From Rudanella lutea DSM 19387 (GTDB lineage Bacteria; Bacteroidota; Bacteroidia; Cytophagales; Spirosomataceae), in the NCBI RefSeq assembly GCF_000383955.1, contig NZ_KB913013.1, positions 601,694-665,693 of the forward strand: a stretch of DNA of 64,000 nucleotides, in the 5' to 3' direction. Shown piece after piece: positions 1 to 7,602 of this stretch. Below the pieces are notes generated by a model. The model made no database searches, had not been told where the DNA came from, and saw only the letters and a list, made by a program, of their open reading frames with translations. Numbering within the stretch: position 1 is the first letter of the stretch; each line of letters starts with the position of its first letter. The translations under genes and the position numbers were made by a program.

Positions 1-426
1 CGCAAACCCGAACAGGGTTTAGGCCGCATTGCTTACTGCTGGCGACGTGATGAAAGCATCCCCGACGCCATCCGGGCCGAGTGGGAAGAGGATGCCCGCA
101 CCCTGCCTGATATAGATCCGTTGTTCCGGGCCGCCCTGCTCACCCAGCCCTCAGTGTATGTAGACGATGTAGAGACCGCCCCGGCCACCGTACTCAACCG
201 CGATTTTGAGGCTCAGACCTTCGGACACCGGGCCCTTGTCCACGCCCACGTGGTTGAGGGCGATACCCTCTGGGGTATTCTGCAACCGTGCATGTTTGGG
301 CAACCCCGGCACTGGACCGAAGCCGATCGGGCGTATATCGACAATCAGTTACCCCGGTTGTTAGCTTTACTAAAGGAAGAATGGAAACGAGAGAAAGAAG
401 GCCCAAAGCAGGCAGGAAGCGAGTAG
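1..426 (+). CDS. GAF-like domain protein, C-terminal part (5' end outside window)
   Basis: The reading frame is open from base 1 to the TAG at 424-426, giving 141 residues of a protein whose start lies outside the window. The final 70 residues have the look of the end of a GAF-type ligand-binding domain: a hydrophobic strand with an alternating pattern, then LWGIL, then a PRxW...D...I segment leading into a final helix. In GAF proteins this is the stretch where the domain reports a small ligand or chromophore. The tail is charged and lysine-rich. What the missing N-terminal part is (kinase, phosphatase or stand-alone sensor) cannot be told. The GAF call rests on pattern resemblance only. Confidence 0.55.
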   Translation, partial: RKPEQGLGRIAYCWRRDESIPDAIRAEWEEDARTLPDIDPLFRAALLTQPSVYVDDVETAPATVLNRDFEAQTFGHRALVHAHVVEGDTLWGILQPCMFGQPRHWTEADRAYIDNQLPRLLALLKEEWKREKEGPKQAGSE

Positions 427-586
427 GACACGTTTCGGACAGGATTACAGGATAAACAGGATTCATTCTGGTCGGAGAAAATCCGGGTTATCCTGTAATC
501 TCTCCGGGCCACCCGGCGGTCCCAAAACTATTTTGGTAAGCCTGCCGTAAAAAACTTGTCCTGCACCAGAAAGGAAGCGAGTAGGA
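415..586. repeat. Direct repeat GGAAGCGAGTAGGA, two copies
   Basis: The 14-mer GGAAGCGAGTAGGA occurs at 415-428, where it includes the last codons and stop of the GAF-like gene, and again at 573-586 in the intergenic DNA. The two copies bracket the inverted repeat at 444-499. This suggests a small duplication or insertion of repeat DNA after the gene. Confidence 0.5.
444..499. repeat. Intergenic inverted repeat (12-bp arms)
   Basis: ATTACAGGATAA at 444-455 is the exact reverse complement of TTATCCTGTAAT at 488-499. The pair lies just after the GAF-like gene and could fold into a stem with a 32-nt loop. The surrounding text (aggattacaggataaacagg) resembles short dispersed intergenic repeats seen in several bacterial genomes. 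It could also act as a weak terminator, but no T-run follows. Confidence 0.5.
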
Positions 587-645
587 TGAATTTCGCTCCG
601 TTGTGCTTAGATTTTCCCATTCACACCTTGTAAACCAGCTATCCA

Positions 646-2709
646 TTGCTCCGTCGTGTTCGTCACATATTGCTTAGTTTTCAGTACTTCCTCATTTATT
701 CGTGGGCGGTACTCCGGCATGTGCTGATGCACCTGCTCCTGCTGCTGGTGGCTTACCTGAGCCTGACAAGCGGGCCGCAGATCGACGACATTTTCCGGTC
801 GCTCAACGCGAGTGATCCCAATTTTTTCACCAACCGGCCCTTCCGGATTGCCACGCTCTACACCGCCATCTGGGGGCTGAGCATCTGGTTTTGTGGGCGT
901 ACCCTCCTCACCCTGGCCGATGTGCGAGGCCCGAAACTACTGGCTACGTTCCGGCGGTTTCCGCAACAGGAGTCCGAACGGGAGCGCGAACGACTCACGG
1001 TTTTTATCCGCATTGTTCCGATGCTGCTGGGCGTGTTGCCCCCCATACTGATTGCGATGGCGTTTGGGCGGGCCGAGAACGTGCAGCCGGTTTACGTGAT
1101 CTGGTTTGTGGTGCTCGCCCTGGGGCTGGGCGTCTGGTTTTTGTACCACCGGGCTCTGCTTCGCAAACTGCTGCCCGGCATTCGGTTCGATCCGTATCTG
1201 TACTACCCCGACCGGCGGCACTGGCATAATGTCTGGCTGGCTTCCAACAACCCAACCCGGCTGATTTACGCCTTTTTGGTGGGCAACTGGTTTTTGTGGA
1301 TGGCCATCATGTTTATCCCCGCCGACTGGATGATTTACCGTAAGCTCGGTCCGCTGGGGGTACTGCTCATCGGGTTTGTGTGGCTTACCCCGCTTGTATC
1401 AGTGCTTACGTACTGGAACCGCCCTACCCGACCGGTTCTGTTGTTGACGCTCCTCTGGATCATCTTTTGCAGTTTTTTTAACGACCATACCGAACTCCGA
1501 TTTTCCGACACCCGGCCGAGTGCGTTACTGGCCGCCCGCCCAACTGTACCGGCCCATTTCGACCGGTGGCTGCAAGCCCGGGCAAATTGGCCGGGCGACA
1601 CCTTGCCCGTTTTCATTGTGGCCACCGAGGGCGGGGGCATCCGAAGTCTGAACTGGACGGCGGGGGTACTGCACAAGCTCGATTCGTTGTTTCCGGCGTT
1701 TCGGCAACAGACATTTGCCATCAGTGGCGTATCGGGCGGGGGGGCCGGGGCCGCGCTATACGCTACATTCCAGCACGACCGGCGCACTCGCCCCCAACTG
1801 AAAACAAGCCAATTTCAACAGGCCATCGGTGAAGACTTTCTGTCGCCGGTGCTGGGGCCGCTTATTTTCCACGAATCGTTTCAGCGGATGCTGCCTGTTG
1901 CGGTGCAGCAACTCAACCGCAGCAACTGGCTCGAAGACGCCTGGAGCCTGTCGTACCAGAAGCACCTGCGGCTCGAAACCCTCGAAAAGCCCTTTATGGA
2001 TACTTTTCGGGCCGATCCGCTCCACACGCCGAGTCTGTTTCTGAACAGTGTACTGACCGAAAGCGGCCAGAAATGTATTCTGAGCAACCTGCGCATCGAC
2101 AGCACGTACTTCCGCGATGTAATTGATATTTACGACATTACCCGGCGCGATATGCCCGCCAAAACGGCGGCATCGCTCACAGCCCGGTTTCCGTGGCTCA
2201 CGGGCGGGGGCCTCATCACCCAGCCCAACGGTCGGGCGTTTGGGCACGTGGTCGACGGCGGGTATTGGGATAATACGGGCCTCGAAACCGCCCTCTCCGT
2301 TCTGGCCGCCGTGACCCCCGCCATCGAAGCCCACAACCAACAACCAGACGCCCGGTTTCGGGTGGTGCCAGTGCTGCTGTACCTGCAAAATTCCATGCTT
2401 GACGACGATATTCGGGTGTCCGATACGTTTATCGACGTGGTCATGCCTATCGAAGCGTCGATGAATGCCAATCAGCGCAAATCAGCCTCTGTGGCCGGGC
2501 AGACCCGCAATATGCTAGCCCGGTACACGCCCCAAACGGCCTTTTACCAAATTTCGCTCGACCGGCATTCGGGCGTTCCACTACCCCTCGGCTGGTATCT
2601 CTCCGATGATGCCCGGCACGACTTATGGCGCAAAATCAACGCCATGCCGCACGATGCCGCTCCCACCATCCGGGCCATTGGAGCTTACTTCCGCACGGAG
2701 AATCGGTAG
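646..2709 (+). CDS. Membrane-anchored patatin-like phospholipase
   Basis: This 687-residue protein has several hydrophobic membrane segments in its N-terminal 300 residues followed by a patatin-type acyl hydrolase domain. The domain shows the glycine-rich oxyanion motif EGGGIR (about residue 328), the nucleophile elbow G-V-S-G-G with Ser363, and the Asp-Gly-Gly motif with Asp537 of the Ser-Asp dyad. Such enzymes hydrolyse acyl esters of phospholipids or other lipids. The given start is a TTG at 646; the first in-frame ATG is at 727, inside the first hydrophobic segment, so 646 is likelier though not certain. It stands alone, with repeat DNA upstream. Substrate is unknown. Confidence 0.85.
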   Translation: MLRRVRHILLSFQYFLIYSWAVLRHVLMHLLLLLVAYLSLTSGPQIDDIFRSLNASDPNFFTNRPFRIATLYTAIWGLSIWFCGRTLLTLADVRGPKLLATFRRFPQQESERERERLTVFIRIVPMLLGVLPPILIAMAFGRAENVQPVYVIWFVVLALGLGVWFLYHRALLRKLLPGIRFDPYLYYPDRRHWHNVWLASNNPTRLIYAFLVGNWFLWMAIMFIPADWMIYRKLGPLGVLLIGFVWLTPLVSVLTYWNRPTRPVLLLTLLWIIFCSFFNDHTELRFSDTRPSALLAARPTVPAHFDRWLQARANWPGDTLPVFIVATEGGGIRSLNWTAGVLHKLDSLFPAFRQQTFAISGVSGGGAGAALYATFQHDRRTRPQLKTSQFQQAIGEDFLSPVLGPLIFHESFQRMLPVAVQQLNRSNWLEDAWSLSYQKHLRLETLEKPFMDTFRADPLHTPSLFLNSVLTESGQKCILSNLRIDSTYFRDVIDIYDITRRDMPAKTAASLTARFPWLTGGGLITQPNGRAFGHVVDGGYWDNTGLETALSVLAAVTPAIEAHNQQPDARFRVVPVLLYLQNSMLDDDIRVSDTFIDVVMPIEASMNANQRKSASVAGQTRNMLARYTPQTAFYQISLDRHSGVPLPLGWYLSDDARHDLWRKINAMPHDAAPTIRAIGAYFRTENR

Positions 2710-2823
2710 GTTTTGGGTTTGGGGTTTTTGGTTGACGGCGGGGTTAATTTCTATCATTTTAATAGATTTTACAGAAACATCGTCTGACGACGGGTTTACC
2801 TTCTGAACAAAACAGGTGGTAGT

Positions 2824-4239
2824 ATGTCGTTATTAGACAAATTCATGAAGGGCCGGGCCGAGCTGACGATGCCAGACCCTGACGGGCTCATCAGCCGAAA
2901 AAGCTTTTTACAAGCGGCTGGCAGTGCGGTTGCGGCTGGGGTAGCCACGGGTGTGGTGGCTTCCTGCCAGACTCAGGGTCAATCGCCCAAATACCCGGTG
3001 CCTACGTCGGGGACTTACAAAGCCCCCACGGGCCAGCAGGTGCCCAGTTCGCCACCCTACTCTCCCCCGGCCACCGTCCCCACCGAGCCCGATGCACCCA
3101 TTGAGCTGGAAGCCTGGAAATCGGACGCCGACCGGCAGTCGGGGCCTGTACCGACTCCCTTACCCAACGACGACCGGGTGGGGTATGCCCTGGTGGGGTT
3201 AGGCCACCTGACTCTGGAGGAACTGCTGCCCGCCTTTGGTGCCTGCAAAAAATCGAAGCCTGTAGCGCTGGTGAGCGGCAGCCCCGAAAAACTCCGGAAA
3301 GTAGCCCGGCAGTACGGCATCAAACCCGAAAACTGCTATAGTTACGACACCTACGACAAGCTCAAAGACAACCCTGAAGTGCAGGTCATCTACATTGTTT
3401 TGCCCAACTCCATGCACGCCGAGTTTACCATTCGGGGGGCACAGGCCGGTAAGCACATTCTCTGCGAAAAACCAATGGCAAACTCCGCGGCCGAGTGCCG
3501 GGCCATGATCGATGCCTGCCAGAAAGCGAACCGAAAACTGATGATCGCCTACCGGATTCAGTATGAGCCATACAACCGGTACGTACGCGGGCAACTCCAG
3601 AAAAACGAGTTCGGAAAGCCCAAGTTTGTGGATGCCTACAACTGCCAGTCGTCGGCTAATCCCAATCATTGGCGGCACATCAAAGCATTGGCCGGGGGCG
3701 GTGCCCTACCCGACATTGGGCTGTACTGCCTCAACACAACCCGGTTTATTCTGGGCGAAGAGCCCACTGAAGTATTTGCCTACACAGCCAGCGACCCATC
3801 CAATCCGCTGTTTAAGGAGGTGGAAGAAGTGTGCTCCTGGCAAATGAAGTTTCCGAGTGGCGTAATTGCTAATTGCGCCACCCATTACAACGTGCACGAC
3901 GCCCGGCAGTACCGGGTCATGACCGAACGCGGCTGGTACGAGCTCGGCAATGCCTACGCCTATGAGGGGCAAAAACTGACTACCTCCCGCGCCGATGGCC
4001 CGATTGTGCGGCAGGAAAACGTGAGCATCACGGCCAAAAACCAGTTTGCTACCGAAATGGACCACTTTTCGGATTGCATCCTGACGAATAAAGATCCGTA
4101 CACGCCCGGTCAGGAAGGCTTGCAGGATCAACAGATTATGGAAGCCATTTACCAGTCGGCGCGCGAAGGCCGCCCGGTCAAATTGCCGCCTGTCGAGAAG
4201 AAAGACGCCTTCCGCGGCCCTGAGCCCAACCTGACCTGA
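2824..4239 (+). CDS. Gfo/Idh/MocA-family oxidoreductase, probable lipoprotein
   Basis: The 471-residue protein has an export signal ending in VVASC (Cys48), so it is probably a lipoprotein. The signal begins with SRKSFLQ, an RK version of the twin-arginine motif. A proline-rich linker (about residues 50-100) leads into an NAD(P)-binding Rossmann fold (GLGH near 128) and the family signature CEKPMA, whose lysine is catalytic in relatives. These enzymes oxidise or reduce sugars and related polyols. It stands alone, with a hairpin after it. The tethered linker is unusual compared with the second family member at 8937, which has a standard SRRQFL signal and no lipobox. Confidence 0.88.
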   Translation: MSLLDKFMKGRAELTMPDPDGLISRKSFLQAAGSAVAAGVATGVVASCQTQGQSPKYPVPTSGTYKAPTGQQVPSSPPYSPPATVPTEPDAPIELEAWKSDADRQSGPVPTPLPNDDRVGYALVGLGHLTLEELLPAFGACKKSKPVALVSGSPEKLRKVARQYGIKPENCYSYDTYDKLKDNPEVQVIYIVLPNSMHAEFTIRGAQAGKHILCEKPMANSAAECRAMIDACQKANRKLMIAYRIQYEPYNRYVRGQLQKNEFGKPKFVDAYNCQSSANPNHWRHIKALAGGGALPDIGLYCLNTTRFILGEEPTEVFAYTASDPSNPLFKEVEEVCSWQMKFPSGVIANCATHYNVHDARQYRVMTERGWYELGNAYAYEGQKLTTSRADGPIVRQENVSITAKNQFATEMDHFSDCILTNKDPYTPGQEGLQDQQIMEAIYQSAREGRPVKLPPVEKKDAFRGPEPNLT

Positions 4240-4276
4240 CGCATTGTGGCTTTTGCGTTGAATCTGTATTCGTTAC

Positions 4277-4308
4277 CCCCTGACAGGGGTCAAATACCCT
4301 GTCAGGGG
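4277..4308 (+). terminator. Hairpin after Gfo/Idh/MocA gene
   Basis: CCCCTGACAGGG (4277-4288) pairs perfectly with CCCTGTCAGGGG (4297-4308) across an 8-nt loop. It begins 37 bases after the stop codon. No good T-tract follows, so it may be an RNA-stabilising hairpin rather than a classical intrinsic terminator. Confidence 0.5.
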
Positions 4309-4433
4309 TTGGGTCTCTCAACGTGTGTCATGAGAAATAGCGTAGGCCGAAACGTCAGCAACGGCAAACCAAAAACAATAAACCAGTAGCCTACATCCCG
4401 CCAATTAGAGCGGTAAGCTGAGGCTGGTACAGT

Positions 4434-4448
4434 CTTTGTACGACAAAG
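4434..4448. repeat. Short dyad CTTTGT-N3-ACAAAG
   Basis: A perfect 6-bp dyad with a 3-nt centre lies 26 bases before the GTG start of the OmpA gene. Its position would suit an operator or a leader hairpin. Nothing else supports a role. Confidence 0.25.
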
Positions 4449-4473
4449 TAACTGTTACCAACTCTCTTTCGCC

Positions 4474-5268
4474 GTGCCTTGTCTGTACCGCCGTAGCCTT
4501 GTTCTGATTAGCCTGTTGAGCGTTCTCGTTCTGATTACCCACGCCCGAGTGCTGGCCCAGAACGTAACCGTCAAACGCACCGATGTGCAGCAGTCGGCGG
4601 TATCGGGGGCAACACAAAGCACCACAGCAGCAAATCCGGTTGATTTTACGGTGCGGGCCATCGACGAAAAAACGCAGGCAGACATTAGCGCGCAATACGA
4701 AATTCAGGCTGTGCTGGCCAAAAAGTCGTTCAAGGGTAGCAGTAAGCCGGGGCAACCCTTCCGGTTTGTACTCACCCGGACGGATACGCTGGTGGTAAAA
4801 ACCGATGTAAAAGGCTACTACAAAACCGAGGAGGTCTTGTTGGTGTCGTGCGATACTTGCGGCACTTATGAGCACATCGCCGTTATGGAGCGGATCGATA
4901 CGGTATTTACTGACCTGAAAGTCAATCAGGCCATCCGGCTCGACAATGTATATTTCGATCAGAGCAGCTACGTACTCCGGCCCGAGTCGAGCGTGCAACT
5001 CGACAAGCTACTGAAAACTCTTCGCACGAATCCCGGCCTCACCATTGAAATTGCGGGCCATACCGACAACGTGGGCGACCGTCGGCTCAACCAGGCGCTG
5101 TCGGAAAACCGGGCGCGGGTCATCACCAATTATCTCGTGACGCGGGGCATCACCGCTAACCGCCTTACTCCCAAAGGATACGGCGACGCCCGACCCGTGG
5201 CTCCCAACGATTCGGAAGACAACAAAAAGAAGAACCGGCGCGTTGAATTTGTGGTTTTGAAACTGTAA
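4474..5268 (+). CDS. OmpA-family outer-membrane / peptidoglycan-binding protein
   Basis: The 264-residue product begins at a GTG with a clear signal peptide (RRSLVLISLLSVL... ending near residue 29). The middle, roughly residues 50-150, is a beta-rich region resembling the domain that precedes OmpA modules in Bacteroidota. The C-terminal 110 residues are an OmpA-like domain with the conserved IAGHTDNVG motif, LSENRA, and GYGDARPVAPNDSEDNKKKNRRVEF. This domain binds the meso-diaminopimelate of peptidoglycan, tying the outer envelope to the wall. It is followed after 23 bp by the DUF2236 gene, so the two may be cotranscribed. Confidence 0.88.
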   Translation: MPCLYRRSLVLISLLSVLVLITHARVLAQNVTVKRTDVQQSAVSGATQSTTAANPVDFTVRAIDEKTQADISAQYEIQAVLAKKSFKGSSKPGQPFRFVLTRTDTLVVKTDVKGYYKTEEVLLVSCDTCGTYEHIAVMERIDTVFTDLKVNQAIRLDNVYFDQSSYVLRPESSVQLDKLLKTLRTNPGLTIEIAGHTDNVGDRRLNQALSENRARVITNYLVTRGITANRLTPKGYGDARPVAPNDSEDNKKKNRRVEFVVLKL

Positions 5269-5291
5269 ACGACAAATCCCAACCCGTAACT

Positions 5292-6062
5292 ATGACGACG
5301 ACGTATTTCGTCAAACCCGATTCGATTGTCCGGCGTATTTGGGGCGATGCCGACGTAATTCTGCTGGTGTTTGCCGGCTCGGCGGCCGAATTTGCCCTCA
5401 ACAAGGCGGTCGACTGGCTGTTTTTCACCGGTAAGCTCCCCGCCGACCCGATTGCCCGGCTCTTTTCCACCGTTCGATACGCGCAGGAAATTGTATTTGC
5501 CCCCGAAGACCGGGCGCGGCAGGCCGTTCACCGCATGGGTGCTATTCATGGCGGGGTTGAGCGGCAACGCGGATACGCCATTCCCGACTGGGCCTACCGC
5601 GATGTCCTCTACATGCTCATCGACTATTCGGAGCGGGCCTATGCCCTACTGCACCGGCCCCTTTTGCCCGACGAGCAGAATGAATTGTTTACGGTGTTCC
5701 GGGCGGTGGGCGCGGGCATGGGCGTAGCTGACCTCCCCACGACCTACGCCGACTGGCAACGAGACCGGCAACTTCACCTCGACCGCGACCTGGCTCATAG
5801 CGATTTTACCGACCAGCTTTTCGCCCGTTACCGCGAACAATTGGGCAGTTGGCGGTACAACCTGCTGCTTCAGGCACAGGCACTGCTGGTGCCCAGAGCC
5901 GTAAGCGAACGGTTGCCCCTACCCCAAAAACCGGTGCTGGCTCAAACCATTGGCCTATACCGAATTCTCAACGGCCTCGGGCTGCGGTCGGTGGTGCAGC
6001 GGGTCTTGTTACCGACCGAGTACCTCGATCAGATTCGGGCCCTCGACAAGCGAAACAGTTAG
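5292..6062 (+). CDS. MpaB-like oxygenase (DUF2236)
   Basis: The 256-residue soluble protein matches the DUF2236 / rubber-oxygenase-like family: an N-terminal WGDADVILLVFAGSAAEFAL helix pair, then YRRV-like histidine-containing segments (HRMGAIHGGV and a DWAYRDVLYMLID stretch), and a helical C-terminus. Family members such as latex-clearing protein and fungal MpaB are thought to bind haem and carry out oxidative cleavage, but most bacterial members have no known substrate. It starts 23 bp after the OmpA gene and is followed at once by the DUF4174 gene. Function beyond family membership is unknown. Confidence 0.7.
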   Translation: MTTTYFVKPDSIVRRIWGDADVILLVFAGSAAEFALNKAVDWLFFTGKLPADPIARLFSTVRYAQEIVFAPEDRARQAVHRMGAIHGGVERQRGYAIPDWAYRDVLYMLIDYSERAYALLHRPLLPDEQNELFTVFRAVGAGMGVADLPTTYADWQRDRQLHLDRDLAHSDFTDQLFARYREQLGSWRYNLLLQAQALLVPRAVSERLPLPQKPVLAQTIGLYRILNGLGLRSVVQRVLLPTEYLDQIRALDKRNS

Positions 6063-6101
6063 CCGCCGGGCGTGTTAGACAGAGACCAAACTGCTCTGCC
6101 C

Positions 6102-6524
6102 ATGTGCCGATTCCTACTGCTGTTTATGCTCCTTTCGCCGATGGACGCCTTACCCGCAGAACCAACCCTCCGGCAGTGGCTCGCCGAACGCCAATGGAAA
6201 AACCGGATTGTACTTCTGTACGCCCCCTCGGCCAACTCGCCCGAACTCCGGCAGCAACGCCAGCTGCTCAGCGCCGACCGGCCCGGCCTCGATGAACGTG
6301 ATTTACTCATTCGGGAAGTAACGGCCGACAACCTCTCCGCCACCGACCAAGCCTACCTCGCCCGCACGCTCGACGTGCCCGGAGCGGGCTTTCAGGCGTT
6401 GCTCATCGGGAAAGATGGCGGGGTTAAGCTCCGTCAGTCATCGCCGTTTACGCTCAAACAACTCTTTACCACCATCGACGGGATGTATATGCGGCAACAG
6501 GAGATGAAAAAGAGCCGCCGGTAA
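6102..6524 (+). CDS. Secreted DUF4174-family protein
   Basis: The 140-residue product carries a hydrophobic signal (MCRFLLLFMLLSPMDALPAEP), which favours the ATG at 6102 over the in-frame GTG at 6072. The mature part begins with LRQWLAERQWKNRIVLLYAP and continues through a thioredoxin-like alpha/beta pattern typical of DUF4174: a strand, Q-rich helix, a Glu/Arg-rich segment and an ALLIGKDGGVKLR strand pair. The family is a predicted periplasmic thioredoxin-fold group lacking the CxxC, as here. It is preceded closely by the DUF2236 gene. No function is established. Confidence 0.65.
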   Translation: MCRFLLLFMLLSPMDALPAEPTLRQWLAERQWKNRIVLLYAPSANSPELRQQRQLLSADRPGLDERDLLIREVTADNLSATDQAYLARTLDVPGAGFQALLIGKDGGVKLRQSSPFTLKQLFTTIDGMYMRQQEMKKSRR

Positions 6525-6546
6525 CCCGGATGCCGGGGGCAACCGC

Positions 6547-6554
6547 TATTTTTG
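6547..6554 (+). promoter_or_regulatory. Bacteroidota -7 element (TATTTTTG)
   Basis: TATTTTTG fits the TAnnTTTG consensus exactly and lies 26 bases before the ATG at 6581. No TTG was seen at the ideal -33 distance. It lies downstream of the possible ATG at 6530 and so supports 6581 as the true start of the permease gene. Confidence 0.5.
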
Positions 6555-6580
6555 CGACTGTATCGTTTTGCCTTCTCTGC

Positions 6581-7024
6581 ATGCAGTATCTGTTTTTTAT
6601 TCTGGCTATTCTGACGGGCGTTGGCATCAGCGTACAGTCGGGGGTCAACTCCTCGCTCCGGCACGCCCTGAGCAACCCTGTTTTAGCCGCCCTCATCTCG
6701 TTCGGCACCGGCTTTTTTGCCCTGGTAGCTGTTCACCTGTTTTCAGGTAACCCAACTCCCACTGCCGACGAGCTCCGGCAGATCAACTGGTGGAAATGGA
6801 CTGGTGGCGTCATTGGCGCGTGTTACGTCACTACGGTTATTATTAGTGTCTCGAAAATTGGCCCGGCCAACCTGCTGAGCCTCAGTGTGGCCGGGCAGCT
6901 GATTGCCGCCGTTATTCTGGACCACTACGGACTGCTTGGCTTTCAGTCGCACCCGGCCAATATCTGGCGATTGGTCGGTGTGGCCCTCATCATTGCGGGG
7001 GTCGTATTTGTCGTAAAAAATTAG
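6581..7024 (+). CDS. YdcZ/DUF606-family DMT permease
   Basis: The 147-residue protein is almost wholly hydrophobic, with about five membrane helices. The pattern LTGVGISVQSGVNSSLRHALSNPVLAALISFGTG is the hallmark of the DUF606 (YdcZ) group of small drug/metabolite transporters, half-size relatives of EamA permeases that probably work as dimers. The ATG at 6581 gives the usual N-terminus; an in-frame ATG at 6530 would add 17 residues lying across a predicted promoter. The next gene begins two bases after its stop. Substrate is unknown. Confidence 0.8.
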   Translation: MQYLFFILAILTGVGISVQSGVNSSLRHALSNPVLAALISFGTGFFALVAVHLFSGNPTPTADELRQINWWKWTGGVIGACYVTTVIISVSKIGPANLLSLSVAGQLIAAVILDHYGLLGFQSHPANIWRLVGVALIIAGVVFVVKN

Positions 7025-7026
7025 GC

Positions 7027-7602
7027 ATGATTCGCTACCGTTTCTACCCCACGCTACTCAACGTTTTTTCGCGCTACCTGCAGGGTGGCCCGGTGAGCGA
7101 GGCCGATGTACTGGCCGTAGTCAACCGCGTGCCCAGGCCTGCCACTGCCGCGCAGGAACGGGGCACCTCGTTTGAGGAAGCCGTAATCAAAGGCACAGAC
7201 GAGGAGCGGTTCGACCCGACAATTCTGGCCAAAGTACGCAAGCTGCTCCCCCGGCCTATTGTAGATGTGCAGGTTTATTGCCAGTGGGAAATTGACGATG
7301 TACTGTTTTACGGCTATGTAGACCTGATCGGCAAATTCAAAGCCGTTGACCTTAAAACGACCTCCTCGTATCAGAAAGACCGGTACGTACACAACCATCA
7401 GAACCTGTATCTGCACGCTCTCAAAACGAAAGGGATTCGGCTTATGGAGTACGTGGTCACCGATTTTCAGGACGTATACGTGGAAAGCTACGCCCTGACC
7501 AATCCCATCGATCGGCAGCTGGAAGAAATCCGGCTTTTCAAGACTTTTCTGAACGAGCACCGCGCCCTTATCACCGACAAGAAAATTTTTGTGGATGGGT
7601 AA
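7027..7602 (+). CDS. PD-(D/E)XK nuclease-like protein
   Basis: The 191-residue protein has the core of a PD-(D/E)XK nuclease of the RecB/Cas4-like branch: an N-terminal helix with an E (GTSFEEAV), the strand pair GYVDLIGKFKAVDLKTT, which supplies the catalytic Asp and the D-x-K, and the following helix QNLYLHAL with the Q-x3-Y pattern. There are no cysteines placed for an iron-sulfur cluster and no helicase domain. It is tightly packed between permease genes (2 bp after one, 8 bp overlap with the next). Its DNA target and role are not known. Confidence 0.7.
   Translation: MIRYRFYPTLLNVFSRYLQGGPVSEADVLAVVNRVPRPATAAQERGTSFEEAVIKGTDEERFDPTILAKVRKLLPRPIVDVQVYCQWEIDDVLFYGYVDLIGKFKAVDLKTTSSYQKDRYVHNHQNLYLHALKTKGIRLMEYVVTDFQDVYVESYALTNPIDRQLEEIRLFKTFLNEHRALITDKKIFVDG

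Noticed and set aside
7027-7602. Cas4 or restriction-modification component
   Set aside because: The protein lacks the iron-sulfur cysteines of Cas4, and there is no CRISPR array, cas gene or methyltransferase nearby.
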